From NCBI RefSeq assembly GCF_033439725.1, contig NW_026944387.1:2666001-2730000 (forward strand): a DNA stretch of 64,000 nucleotides, given 5' to 3'. Both the position numbers and the translations under genes were made by a program. Under the pieces are notes generated by a model, which was not told the DNA's origin, did not search any database, and saw only the letters and a program-made list of their open reading frames with translations. Below are positions 37,769-50,525 of the stretch, piece after piece (position 1 is the stretch's first letter; each line of letters starts with the position of its first letter). This DNA is from Neurospora tetraspora. Its lineage: Eukaryota; Ascomycota; Sordariomycetes; Sordariales; Sordariaceae.

Positions 37769-38527
37769 TTTTTTTTAGATTTTTCATTAGGCCTTTTCAC
37801 ATCCTTCTCTCATTTTGACGAATCTGTACTTCCTTTTTGTTTCGTTTTGGGGTTTTTTTTTCTTTCGCAGATCAATGACGCTCAGTTGTTGAGAGTGTGA
37901 GAGAAGGCTTTTTGTGTCCATGTGCATGGTATTGTAGACAGCCCGGCTATGCGGTGTTTCCTCGTCGAGAACAACGACGGACATTGACAATGAACTTGAT
38001 CGCTGTTTATGGTATAGGTACCAGAGGAAGAAATAAGAGGGTTTTTGCAATGAACCAACCCAGCGGGCAGTCAAGAAGAAAATGAAAAGAAAGGACAGCA
38101 TCCAAAACAAAACGCCAACCCATGATTTGGTTACCAAACCCTTTCGAGCTTTCCCTATTCCGTTATCCTGGAAACATTCCCGATGATTAAATCAAAAACC
38201 AAAACTTTTATGGACCTTTGCTCCCCCCTACTGTTTGACGAGAATGTGCGGTATGCACTCCTTCTTCTCCGCCTGCATACTTTCTTCTGTCTCTTTGTCT
38301 CTCTGTCTCGCACTCGCCCAACTTAAACTTTCCGCACATTGGCGCCAATCCTCTTCCCACAAAACCATGTCCAACGAGCGGAAAAGAAAAGGAAAACATG
38401 ACTCCTCCACTGAAGGCACCCAAACTAGATATCACTAGCGCCATATACGCATGACCACACATTATATACCAACCCCCTCTCTCAATGAATGTCTTGTTTG
38501 TTCTAGACAGCAGTTCTGTTTTTTTGA
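37769..38527. other. Convergent intergenic region (5S gene / AcuK-type gene)
   Basis: No gene recognised. Contains T- and A-rich stretches and the 3' UTR of the minus-strand activator. Confidence 0.5.
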
Positions 38528-41144
38528 TCATACAGCCAGTTGGTTATGGCTGCGATAGTAACACGGGAGAAACTGTATTGTCGGTTAGTTTCGTGTACCG
38601 GATCTTGCGGGGAAGAATTTCGGACGCTTGGTAGTGGAGCTTCAAGAAGAGAAGTGGGCTAGGGCAGGATGTGAAGAATACAGAGGGAAGGAGCAAACCG
38701 GGGACTAAAAAGTGAAACAGGGGAAGTCCCGGACCGATACGGAGGGAAAGTGAATTGGGATGGAAAGAACAAGGGAGAAAAGGGTGAAAAAAGAAAAGGT
38801 CAGACACCACTTACATTGATCATTATAATCATGGGTATATCAAACACATCCCGCTTGATGGTCCACGTATAGCTGCACTCTAGCTTACCGTCTCGTTCCA
38901 GTTTCGAGATGCCGTGTTCTCCGTCGATCTTGGCGACCCTGCTGCTCAGAATACTATTGCTGGCAACATTCACGCCCGTCGATCGTTCTCTCTCCGTCTT
39001 TCCAGCTGGGCTGCTATCTGGCCCTCCGTTGACAACGGTGCCGTTACTGCTACCGCTGCCCCCCGAAGTTGTGGGAGCAGAAGTAGCAACCGCAGCCGCG
39101 GCGTCCATGTTCTCTTGCGTGCGGTATTTGAGAAGTCGGCATTTTCTCACCACCGTACTTCGACTGTTTGTAAACGCTAGCTGAGCGTAATCTTCGTAAA
39201 ACTGCGTTACGCTCGCTTCATCCATGAGCTCCGCAAGGAATACGGGTTGTGGTTGTTCTTTCTGTTGCTGTTGCTGACCGTCGGCGTTCGTACCCTGTTC
39301 TGGATTCAAAGGTTTTAGCCTGGGTGTTGTTCCCACAATGCCTCCTCTGCCTCCTTTGCTGCTGACGGAAAGGGTATCCGAGTTAGTGCCACCCATATTC
39401 GCGTTGAGGTTCAGCGTCTTCCCAAGAAGCACCTCCTTTGTCCACCCTGTTAGCGCCGTGAACTCCTTGTTGACGGCGGCTATTTCGCCGGTTCGACGGC
39501 AAGCGATGGCCGGGCTTGGCGATTGGTGCATGAACTCCTCATGCTCGAAAAGGGCACGCTGGAAGCTTTTCTCCATGAAGATGAGGTCGGCCCTGTTGAG
39601 CGTTTTCATACATGACATGAAAGACGGGCGAATGCTGGCTAGTGACCTTACGATGCTGATCGTGCTCGCGCCCGAAAATCGGTTCTGAAGTAGACTGATG
39701 AGCTTGTGGAAACTAGCCACATATTGGAATGGCTCCTTGACTGCCTCGTAGATAGATGATGGATCTCGCTGCCTCTTACCCAGAACTGACTGTGGCCCGA
39801 ACTTCCCCAAGGCCGGCGTCTTTGGTTTCTGCGCCCGTGACTGCTGGGAGCCCGGCTGGTTCCCTCCAGCACCAGGAACCCCCGTGTAGTTGGCGGTAGT
39901 GGGAGACTCGAAACCAAATCCTGTCGGTTGCGGACTGTTGTTCTCGGTACTAGGGCTTTGCAGACTCGTGGGACCAGCGGGGATAGCATAGGCATGCGGT
40001 AGACCATGTTGCAGGTTTCCTTGGGAGTACAAGCCATTGGTATGGGCATCCAGAGTCAGGAAGTCGCCCATCAAACCAGTGTTATTGTCATAAACCTTTT
40101 CGAACTGGTTCAGACCGTTTCCAAAGACTCCAGAGGGGTTGAATCCGACATCACCAGTGCTCTGCTGCGATATGGACGGATCCCGCGGAGGAGTCTCAGC
40201 AGCGCCCGAAGACATGTGGCCCAGCATACCAAACTCCATGGCGCCGTAGTGACTCCCGAAGTTGAGTCCCTCCAAATTGAAGTTAAAAATGGCAGGATTG
40301 CTCGGGTCAAAGAGCGCTGGAGGGAAGCTATTCATAGGGCTGGAAACCGAATTGACCCCAATAGAACCGAGCTGTGGGTTGCCAGAGGCCTGGAAAGTTG
40401 GCGATACAGGAGATTGCTGGGGAAAGGGCAAGTTCTCCGGTATTGATCCTAGTTGTGTTGCTGCAGACGAGAAGACCGGATACTGGGTCGACTGCGAGTA
40501 GAAGGTACCAACAGAAGATCCAGCATCCGACCCATCGTTAGAAGGATGCCGATGGCCATTCCGGACGGATACAGCGGCAGCAGGATTGTAGTTGGGTCCA
40601 AGTACGGGGCGTAAGGCTTCCGGGGGAGCATCGTGGAGATACTTTGCCTTTTTCCGGACACCGTCCTGGCAAGCTTCAGCCAATCCACGTTTAATGCACC
40701 GCTGGCATGGTCGTTCGTCACCTGAATTAAGATCAGCATCAGCATAATTGTCGGTTTTTTTTTTTTTTCGTGACAGGAGAAGGGGGACAGAATATTGAGG
40801 TGATGGTAGTTTCCTTTGGTGTACTCGTTCTAGGGCAAGGAAGGCTAACTTGGGGAAACAGTGGACTATAGTGAGCAAAAATAAAACTTACCGCAGGTCA
40901 AATGGGCTCTCTGACACGCATAGCAGGCTCTCCGGGCTTTTTTCCTCCTGGGCCGCAGGGGATCCTTGGGGTCGTACTTCTTCTTCTGGTCACCGTTGGT
41001 CTCGACACCTTCGGAAGCAGTGGATCGTTCGGCCATCTTTTCGTCGTCGTCCTTGGTAGTAGCCTCGGTTTCGTCGTACTCGTTGTCGCTCTCAGACACA
41101 GCACCCGAGACCTCTGCCTCGGCGGGTCCAACGTCGTCCGGCAT
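38528..41144 (-). CDS. acuK: Transcription activator of gluconeogenesis, AcuK type (Zn2Cys6 + PAS)
   Basis: Binds promoters of gluconeogenic genes (PEP carboxykinase, fructose-1,6-bisphosphatase) with its partner AcuM during growth on acetate or other non-sugar carbon. Exons (minus) 40892-41144, 38815-40721 and 38528-38572 give 734 residues. The zinc cluster has cysteines 74, 77, 84, 90, 93 and 102 ([11 protein letters not shown], then [13 protein letters not shown]), preceded by [13 protein letters not shown] and followed by [14 protein letters not shown], which is distinctive for AcuK. A PAS domain lies around 485-600 ([36 protein letters not shown]). The end reads [20 protein letters not shown], with the last 15 codons on a separate exon. 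The first intron splits the zinc cluster. Confidence 0.93.
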
Positions 41145-42965
41145 CGTGCCTTAGCTCTATATATACAGACAGGGTCTTGGAGCCAGGACAGAGAGTGGTG
41201 GCAGGGGAATGCAGAATGTGATAGGAGACCCCCAAACCAGCCAACTAGGTTGCGAGACGAGACAGGGCAGGCAGATAGGAAGGCAATCTGGCAGGCAAGG
41301 ACGGGGAAGCTCTGAAGCAGGTAGGGACCAGGCTAGCAGAGACGTATCAGGTCCGATATGGGGGTCAGAGGGTGGGGACAAGCTTCAAAGACCCAAAGCC
41401 CTCCTGCAGCAATCCCACGGTGGTGGCACCTTTGCTGGGGAGGTTGATTGGCGCAGTCTGGGGCGCTTGGTCTACCAGGATGGAGCGCCTGACGAGCTGA
41501 TGATCTGGCGGGAGGTGATGTACGTGTGGCGAAATCAATGGCGCCTCTAATTAAAGCAAGGTAGTAGTGAAGATGGTGATGAGCGGCAGTGGTGGACGGC
41601 GGCGAGGCGGGGGATGGTGAAGCACAATGCGTGCGAGACCAGATATGGCATCCAAAGCTCTTGTCTCTTTGATACTGTGCCGGGACTGTGGGCTTCCGCA
41701 ATATAGTCTGGGACGTGTTGACGATGGACTCGTCGACAAATGACTGCTCTCCAGCTGACGAGGCCTGATACACAATGACCAGCACGCCGTCTCGTATTAT
41801 CACTGGACTTGCTGTCCGCTCCAGCAGAACGGCCAATGGGCTCTGGGCCGGCTCTACAGAGGCGTTTCTCTGTGCAACGGGCTGGGCGAGTTGGCCAAGT
41901 ACCTCGTCAACTATACACGGTGGAGTGTCTCGCAGGAGTGTCTCCTTCTTCCTCCCCACACTAGTCCCCTCTCGTCCTCCTGGTGGCAGTCACGCGGCAG
42001 CGGATAAAGCACCCTTCCTTCTGACGGGGCGGTTGTGGTTCCCTTGGAGGTTGAGGAGCAGAAGTTGCTATGGCGATGGTGAGACAAGGGTAGTCGACTG
42101 TATCCCACTGCAGCTACCCGTTCTTTATGCTTGTATGCACTTGGCGCCGCCTAACAGCAGCCCTCTCAATGACGGTTCGTGAGAGAGAAGATGCGTGTAA
42201 GTGGTAGCCAATCCAAGGGAAGATGGGTCTCGACGTGAATCGGGGCTAACCTAGAACTGCTTCCAGGGCCCTCCAGACTCCAACGTGGTGGCGTATAAGC
42301 GTCTGTACGTGGGTGCGAAGTACTTGGTATGTGTGTTATGTCGGTAGTTTCCAGGGCAAGATGTATGGTGTCGGCTCCGAAGCTCCTGGTTGTCCGTTTC
42401 TTGTCGGTTTCCCTTGAGAATTCGCACTTTGCAGACCAAATCCAACCTAGCCCCAGCAATTACAGTGTCGACACGGGTATGGTGATGTGGCGCGTCTAAT
42501 TTCTCGATATCCGCCCGGTAATTTTCCTACTAAGGATTTGCGCGTGGCACTCCCTTGTCCACCTCGTGGTCGACCGTGGGCGGACCGTTGACGGCTTAGA
42601 TTTCAGCACTTGAAGTCTAGCGAGTACCTCTAGCTTGGAAAGGCGGGAGAAGCAGTGCGCTGAGCTAGGGATTGGTGGTGTGGTATGGGCGGGCGGTAAA
42701 AAAAGAAGTAAGTTTGCGAACGGGCGACAAGTGGTGTTGTTCGAAGAGGTGGTGACGGAAACAACAACGGCTCCTGCGACGAGTGTGGTGTCGAGGAGGG
42801 CTCGGTGTGGCGGGGTGTCCCTGATGTCTCTGATGTCTTTGATGTCTCTGGCGCCAATGACAGGACAAATGGCGGCTAGTCTCAGTTGTCGTTGTCGAAG
42901 AAGTAATATGCGTCCGTGAAGATACTAGAGGTAGACGTAGAGGTAGTGGTGGTATTGTGCTGGTG
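41145..42965 (-). promoter_or_regulatory. Predicted ~1.8-kb ATG-depleted 5' leader of the AcuK-type gene
   Basis: Over 1,821 bases upstream of the start, only one ATG exists in the gene's direction (41649-41651), while the opposite strand has dozens. That one ATG opens a 34-codon uORF (41547-41651). Expected number by chance is well over twenty. This fits a very long leader kept free of upstream starts apart from one. Leader introns may exist. Confidence 0.6.
41547..41651 (-). CDS. Lone upstream ORF (34 codons) in the AcuK-type gene leader
   Basis: Begins ATGCCATATCTG and ends TAG about 400 bases before the main start. It is the only ATG-initiated frame in the 1.8 kb upstream of the activator, on the same strand. 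The peptide (MPYLVSHALCFTIPRL...) has no recognised family. If the leader is transcribed as predicted, this is a candidate translational regulator of a carbon-source-controlled factor; function is inferred from position only. Confidence 0.35.
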   Translation of the reverse strand: MPYLVSHALCFTIPRLAAVHHCRSSPSSLLPCFN

Positions 42966-45900
42966 CCATTCCCGAGACTATGTTTTGACATGGCACTGGG
43001 GGTGTGGTTTGTGGCGTTGCGGTTGTCTGGGAAGTGAGGTCGAGGATATCCGGTATGAAGATCCAATGAGGTTTGCCGAGTTTTGCAGCGCTCAAGGTTG
43101 TTGGACGACGACGATGACTGCGACTGCGATTGCGACTTGCGACTGCGACGGACAAGGGGGGAGGGGGGTCACAACCAGCGCGCGCGGCCAGCCTTGAAGG
43201 AGGGGCGCAGTCAAGGAAGTCAACTGTCAGGCCCTCTGGCTTGCTGCTCCCAGTTGCTGCTGCGGGGTTTTGCTGGGCAAGAAGCAAAAACCGAGGCCCT
43301 TTCTTGTGCCGCCAACGAGTGTGGACGGAGCAAGGGGAAGGGGCGATCAGCAATCGATGTCGAACTTCCCTTGGTTCCCTTTGAATTGGCGGGCAGGAAC
43401 GCGGGCCACGGGAGATGTGGAAGTGTCAAAGAAAGAGAAGTTGCTCGCGTGCAAGTGTCGGTGGGCTCGGTACATCCAAACGGCTGGGCTTGTAGCCGGT
43501 ACTTGGCTGGACGAGAAACTGCTCCCCCCATCCGGGTACTCGGTACTCGAAACAACACCCGACCCGAGTCATTCACACCTTTGCACCATTTGCATGTGGA
43601 TGTTAACCTAGAGACGGGTGGTCCGTGCTTTTCCAAATCAAACTAAGTCGTCTGGTCGTCAAGGTTCTTCTCCAGGCTCCACAGTGACAGTCTCCTTCCC
43701 ACTGTCCCCCTGGCCCCATGCTGCCTGCCTGCATTGGGCTGAAGATGATTGTGCAGTGCAGGCGTCCATCAGTGATCCGCACCTCTGCTCAGGCACCGTC
43801 ACTTTTCGGATTCCACTTTGGCATCCCAGATCTCACAACAGTGGAAGGTACAAATCTCAGACAGCATCCGTGGACTGTGAACTGTGGTACTTGCCATTTT
43901 TTCGGTTCCTGTTGATACCCGTACAATCTTTCAGTCCAGACTCCAGTCGTCCTTGGGTCCACTCGCTAGCATATTTTTCTATTTTTTTTTTCATGATGAT
44001 GACGCTGCCAATGTTGCAATGTCACTGCACCAAAGGAACCGCGCGGGCCACAAAGTGGAATCTTTTCTCCTGGTCAGGTCCCCTCCTCCCGTCTCCCGAA
44101 TCCCGACTTCCGTCTGTCCAGTTGCTGGCCCATCCCGTCCAGCGCTTGGCCAAAGGTTTCCGTTATCTTATCAGATTACAACTACTTGTAAGGAACACAA
44201 ACTGAATTTAAACAACCTGGAAAACACCACAGCGCAACGGTGAACGGAGCATTGCCCCAATCTGGTCTCCTTCAACCTGGCTTCCAGCTCGACACTCCCT
44301 TGGAATCGTTCGAGATCAACTCATTCTCCTTGAGGCTATCGATACCGCAATCTCAACAACGGCCACGATGGCGGTTGGCGGCGCATCTTGTTAGTGACAG
44401 GACGGAAGGACGGGATGCATCCATGGGCCGTCTTGTGGGCAGATGCTTCAGTTGAGCCGGGAACGGCCAGGGCCCTAGACGGTGGCGATTGACGAACCAC
44501 GATTGTCCATGGCCATGTGGCGCCCCGAGATCAGCTGGCATGATCCGCCTTGATCGGCTCCAGGATTCATCAGACTCCATGCATCGTCAGGAACAAGCAA
44601 CGAAACTCCAACAGTCTTATTCCACTCACGTCAGTCTAGACAATGTCATTGAGGCTGAACGTACAACACTCCCTGCCAACATTCGCTGCTCGATACTACA
44701 CAGTACGCATGCCTATACGGTCTATACGACCTGAAAGCTAAAGGTGTGTTTTGGAAAACACCACCACCATCACCACCACCAGCACCACCACTACCACCAA
44801 ACCTCGGACACTTACACAATTACGAGATGTCAGCAACAAACAACACTCTCTAGCCTTGCCTCTACCTTAAAATCACACCGCTTCATAACACCAGGCCTGA
44901 AATCTGGAGCGTTACGAGATATTCCTTGTTATAAACACGGCATCTCCCGTTATCATATGGTACAACTGCCACTTCCAACATGGCCTTATAACTCCCTCCA
45001 GTCGCCTCAGACCTTGTTTACCTCACCGACTTCATCTCGCCTCGCCCAGCATGAACTGGGAGTTATTTCCATAGGCCAACCCTAGCAATCTGTCGAACCT
45101 GAGACGCACCATTCAGCAGTGTTCCGGCGGCTCGCGCGGATTGCGTCAACCCGTTCAACAAGACTAGTCCTTGTCCGGTGGACTTTGCGGTGTCCGAGAC
45201 AATATCTTCACTCTTATCCACAATCAGCCTAGCCGTGGCGCCTGTTGTGCGGTCCAAAATCGCTGATCGGTGTGGAGGTTGGTTGGAACTGAGGTCCACC
45301 GTGCCTCCTTTAGTCTTCCTACATGCCTGGGTAACCCACCTGGTGTTGCTTCTGGTCTTGATGCCGCCATAGCAACACCATTCAAGTATCTACCTGCCTC
45401 TCTTACACTCCAAACGCTTGCCCCTGGTCTAGCAGGCATCCTGTCGTCTTCCGTACGCGCACCACATGAATCTAGGATGACAGGGCTGTAGTTATCACGA
45501 CTGGTTGACCGATGCTTGCTCACCCCTTGGGATTTTATGCAATGGGAACCCTCGATGAGACGAACTAAAACCGCCATGTAACACTATTTACACTTCGTCT
45601 TGCTCATGGTGGACTCCCACTTGCATTGACTAGCCAGTGACAACCTCCAGTTCACAACACAACTGCTAGTTCCCACACTCGAGCGTGACGACAGCCGCCT
45701 GGGCAGGCCATCACCGCAGTCGTCACTACAGGGTGAACAAGGCCAATGACAGGACAGCAAAGGAAATATGTGGCCGAGACACAAGCCTAGGGTGAAGTCA
45801 CTATACCAAGTACGTCGATCTACTGGGGATGACCATGAAAAATACCATTGCTTATGGGCATCATACTGGCACTATACACGGGTTTCCGGACCGCAAGTCA

Positions 45901-47080
45901 AAAGGACACATCCTGATAAACACAGCCCCTCGTCATCCAGTCTTTTGGCTTTCACTCGAGATGGGACATTATCATTGCCTTGATGGTGGGTGGTCACGTT
46001 GTTGAAGGGTGCATCAGCGGATGAAAACGCCCGGCATATCTACTACCCGAAGCATCGTCCTGCAGATTGTACAGAGCGCCTACGACACAGCTTCAAGCCC
46101 CCCTCTCGGCAATCGCCGTCTACGACATGCCCTTCAATATCTTCAACTGACTCTGTAGGCATGCGGGCCGTAAGGGGTACCTACATGACCCCCTTCACCG
46201 TCCATGGCAGACCGATGTTGGGCATCAATGCAACCTCAGATCTTCGGCCTCGGTCCCGGTCACCTCAGCCGTGGCCATGGTGAAGCCGCCGTACACCTTG
46301 GTCATGCTCTTGCGAGTCTGTTGTCAGAATCTGCCGAGTGGCTACAATCATCCCACTACACAAGCACCTCCCGGTCCCCCACTCCATACCTCAAACAGAC
46401 ACGTATTCAGTAGGTCATGGACGGCGAGACTGGAACAGATGACCCCATATTTACAACAAAAACAAGTTAGGGAGACGATCATTACGCATTCATAGATATC
46501 AGATCATGATGCCACCCTCCTTCTTCCAAGTGGGAAGATGATCTGTCTTGCTGGTTGAGATCGAAAATTAAAACATGATCTGGCCATGGCCGGAATCGCC
46601 TCGTTGCAATTCTATCATGATTTAGTCGAGTCATTGACAACACTCCAAAGGGTCGTGGGCACGCAGCATGCAGTTTTCCCAGGCAACAGCCCTGATCCAT
46701 TATCGCCTTTTGCTTTTCTATCGTCTTTGCCATTCCACCTTGGCATCATTTCACCGTCTATCTCATTACCATTACCATTCCTATTCTATGCCAATGTCTC
46801 AGACGACATGCAGATTATGCTTGTAATCTGCTTTGCTGCGTTGTTGTGGTGCTCTAAATGCCAACCATTCACTGCCTTAGACAGCGACACATGGCACTCC
46901 TTGCTTATTTCCTCCTGTTTGTTGCAATTATAACTTGTCTTAGTGCGGGAGGGACGGAAGGTCCCATATGTCGGTCAATGGTGTCTCTGAAAAAAGAAGA
47001 AAAAGGAGAAACATCTCCGGTGAGAGTTTATCCAGCCACTCGCAACTCTCAAAGCCTATGCGTTTTTCTCCCCACTCATC
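42966..47080. other. Gene-poor region between the AcuK-type gene and the MFS transporter
   Basis: Four kilobases in which I recognise no protein, tRNA or rRNA on either strand. Open frames up to ~195 codons are present but low in complexity or without domain-like patterns. Small repeats occur: a 9-bp TGATGTCTC triplication at 42822-42848 just left of this block, GACTGC-like repeats near 43.1 kb and a CAC/CCA tract near 44.76-44.80 kb. Promoter and unannotated non-coding transcripts remain possible. Confidence 0.45.
44759..44802. repeat. CAC-rich trinucleotide tract
   Basis: About 44 bases made mainly of CAC/CCA triplets with a few interruptions. It would encode a His-rich run on the plus strand, but no supported gene contains it. 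Confidence 0.75.
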
Positions 47081-50000
47081 TTACGAGCGGGCTGCAAATC
47101 TGCTTTTGGCCCGTATCCTCTTGCCAAACACGAAGAAGATGTACGGGAAAGGCATCATCCCCAGGGTTAGGAAGGCGAGGAGGGCCGTGGCCCACTGGAA
47201 GCCCAGCTTATCGTACATTTGAATTCCAAACAATGGGAAGGCAGCTGTATTCAGGTGTCAAAAAGTCAGCACAAAAGCCCATGTCGAGAAACAAAGCACA
47301 AGACACAAGGTGTCATGGCGGTTTGAACCCGGAAAATCCAGCTGAAAGGAAGAGCGGCAGATGCATGTCCTGGGCGCTGCTGGGCCGGTGTCACCAAGAC
47401 ACACACCGACACCCCCAACGCTGCATAAACGACACATACACCGGGGTCCATGTTAACTTAAGACTTACCTGCAAACGAACATCGCACAAGAGCATTTGTG
47501 GCTAAGGCACTCGCTGCGTATCGCGGGTATGCGTCAACCTGTATACGAAACGCCTTCTTGTCAGCACTGCTACTTTCTCCAATCTTTGCTTTCGCTTTAT
47601 GTCCAATCCGATGCCTCCAATGACTCTCCATATCTCTGCGTGTATGGTGTGCGTACACGGCAGGATAGTTGTCGTTTTGTACTCCCCACCCCTTCTTTTT
47701 ATTCTCCTTCCCTTAACTGACACTCACACAACCCTTCCTCACCTTGGCCATTCAAGTGAGCAAGGAGAGGTCAGGCATGAGGTCACGGGAGGGGAAAGTC
47801 AAAATGAGAGGCAAAGTATCAACCCCATTCAGTAATGATCACAACATCATGTTTTGATATGACATGACATGATGGATGATGCTGACATTCTTCCTCATTT
47901 TGATATTTCCCCCACACAAGAGGCGTTTCTTGGGTTCGGGCCTGTTTTTGGGGTTGGGAAAGGGAGCGTAACCGCACTTACCAAGAACGTGAAGATGCCG
48001 GTGAAGGCGAACGACATGCTATATGCAAGACAAGTCAGGACCGGTTAGCGACATCATGGAACCTTGCAGACGCGAGTTAAACAACAACCGGGGCGGGAGG
48101 GAAAAAGAAAGGAGCCAAGTGGAAAATGGAGAAAAGAGAGAAGAGCGCAAGCCTTAAACCAGGTCCTGGAAGAGACGAGGGCAAGAAGGTAGCCAGCCCC
48201 ATTTCCCTTTTTCAGCATCAACTTTGACCAAGCCATGACTAAGACCTTGGGCCTCGGAGAAAGACGGAGAGGCAGAGACAGAGAGACGGGGGAGAGAGCC
48301 AGAACACAGAACGCAGAGTCCGAGAAGTTCTCGGTCGGTTTCTGCGGCAATCGGTTCGGTAGCAGGACTACTACGCCGTCCACGTACTCCCCAACCACTT
48401 CTACCCCAGGCCATGAGCAAGCTTAGTCAGTGAACCTAGGGAAAGGAGGCTGAGGGTGGGTGTCAGTTGACGCACCATCCTACGCGCCATGTCTCTCGGA
48501 CTTGCCCCCCACACCCTTCTTTGCCTTTCTCTTTCTCCACTGTCTCTCTCTCAAACACGCACGCAGGCGGAGAATCTTCTCCGCCTTTTGGGCAGAAACC
48601 GTGAAGCCAACTCTCTCTCACTGCACCTCAAACCCCTTTGATCCTGGACTTCACTCAGGGGCAAGAGCAATGATGATGGACGACGGGGTAAACCAAGCCA
48701 AACACAGCAAAATAGGAAACACAAGTATGTACTTACCCCAGACCAAAGATTGACGACCCAATGATAGGCACGATCCAATGCACCCACGGATACGTGCTAA
48801 ACCCGAACATGAACAGACCGCCCGTGATGAGCGGGGCACCAACAATCACGGGCGGCAGCTGGTCCTCAGGCTCGCCCTTCATGATCCCAGTCTTCTTGAA
48901 TCGCTTCTCGGCCAGGCCATTTCTAATGCGCGTCCAGACGGGAGTGATGAAGGCGGCCAGGACCATGGACACGCCGAGGCCTATGAAGGTGAGTCCGACC
49001 TGCCAGAGATTGAAGCCGTAGTTGGTGCGGAAGACGAGGGGGAATGCGCCGAAGAAAAGATACAAAACGCCCAGGAGAACCGCGGAGTAGAGATCCAACA
49101 TGAGAATCATGGGCTCAAGCATGAGTAGCTGAAACGGTCGCAGGAGGGCGTTGCCAAGGGTGGAGGCGACGGACTTGGTGTTGCGCTCGATGGGGGCGTG
49201 GTAGCGGTTGTCGCCGGTGGTCTTCCGGAGGTTAGCGGCCTTGCGCTTTAGGAGGATGGGGTCTGTGTGGAGAAAAAGGGGATGGTCAGTAAGTATGTAA
49301 GTCAGGGGGTTTGTTTACTTTTTCCTTCTTTCAGTTTCTTTGTCTCGGCTACTTTCTCAGGGCCCGGTTTTCTTTTTCTGCTTCGTCATGCAGACCTTTA
49401 TGTTCTCATCTCAACCGCAAAGCCAGAAATGTACCTCAGAAACGGTTTTCCGGGCCCTGGAAGTTTCGATAAATGCTTTAAAGGGAATGGAAAAGACGTA
49501 CGATATGTTTCCGGCACCAGCACCACAACACAAGCCAGCAACACTCCGGCCCAAATGATCAAGAAATAATACGTCCACCTCCAGGTCGTGAAGGTGTTGA
49601 TCAGTCCTCCCACCAACGGCCCCGTCGCCGGTCCAATAAACGGCGACAACGCAAAGATGGCCATGGGCAACTGGAACTTATCCCTAGTGAACAAATCACC
49701 CACCGTGCCACCCGACACGCTCAAAAAGGCAGCACCCGCCAGGCCCTGAAAGAACCTCGCAATAAGCATGGTCTGGATGTTCTTGGCCACCGCACTAGGG
49801 ATCAACCAGATCAGAAATCCAACAAACGAGCAAATATAGATGGGCCTCCGGCCGTAGAACTCGGCCAACGGCGACCAGAACGGACCCAGCGCGATGCCCA
49901 GCACGAAGAACGAGAGCCCAAGCGTCGCTACTTCGCGACTGCAGTGGAACTCGGCGTTCATCTGCGTGTACGTGGACGTGTAGATGGCCGAGGCGTGCGT

Positions 50001-50525
50001 CACGGCGAAGGAGCCGATGCTCAGCACCGCGATGATGATCCACTTCCGCCAGGTCGGCATGCTCCGCGGGTTCAAAGGGTCCGAGTCGCCTCCTTCCCAG
50101 CCGACCTCGAAACGCTTCTCTTCGTCCACCGTCTCGCCGGCGCCTTGGCGGGCTGCTGCCTCTTGGTCAGCTTCTTCCTCCATCTCGGCTTCATCGTCTA
50201 GGTCGTCTACGCCGAAGCCGTTGTTGGAGCGAGAGCGCGAGATGTGGCTGAGGGTGGCACTGTTGTGACTTTGCCGGCTCATGGGTCGGGGTTGGTGCTG
50301 GGACTGCGATTTGCGGGTTGAGATGGGCGCGAAACCGATGTCGTCTTCTATTTGGGATGATGACGCGGAATCGAGGTCTTTCTCCTTCGCGTTTTGTGCT
50401 GTCGCGGAGTGGGCGACCTGAGGCGTGGTTGAACCGCTTGTTCCATGGCTACCGCTGAACTGACCCTTTTCGATATCTACGTCGTGAGTGGCATGGTGGT
50501 TTTCCACCTTTTCTAGTTCGTTCAT
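47081..50525 (-). CDS. Major facilitator superfamily drug:H+ antiporter (DHA1, FLR1-like)
   Basis: Plasma-membrane exporter, probably of xenobiotics or metabolites; substrate unknown. Five exons (minus): 49502-50525, 48737-49262, 47982-48018, 47469-47538, 47081-47244, giving 606 residues. A polar cytosolic N-terminus of ~155 residues precedes twelve membrane spans. Motif A is LAEFYGRRPIYI and the antiporter motif C is SPFIGPATGPLVGGLI. The central loop PILLKRKAANLRKTTGDNRYH and the end VDAYPRYAASALATNALVRC, AAFPLFGIQMYDKLGFQWA, FFVFGKRIRAKSRFA fit the multidrug subgroup. Introns are 239, 718, 443 and 224 bases, long for this organism, and exon 3 is only 37 bases. The joined protein is continuous at every junction. 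Confidence 0.92.

Noticed and set aside
41333-41959. Minus-strand frame of 208 codons upstream of the AcuK-type gene
   Set aside because: It does not begin at an ATG (none exists there apart from the uORF) and shows no domain; better explained as leader sequence.
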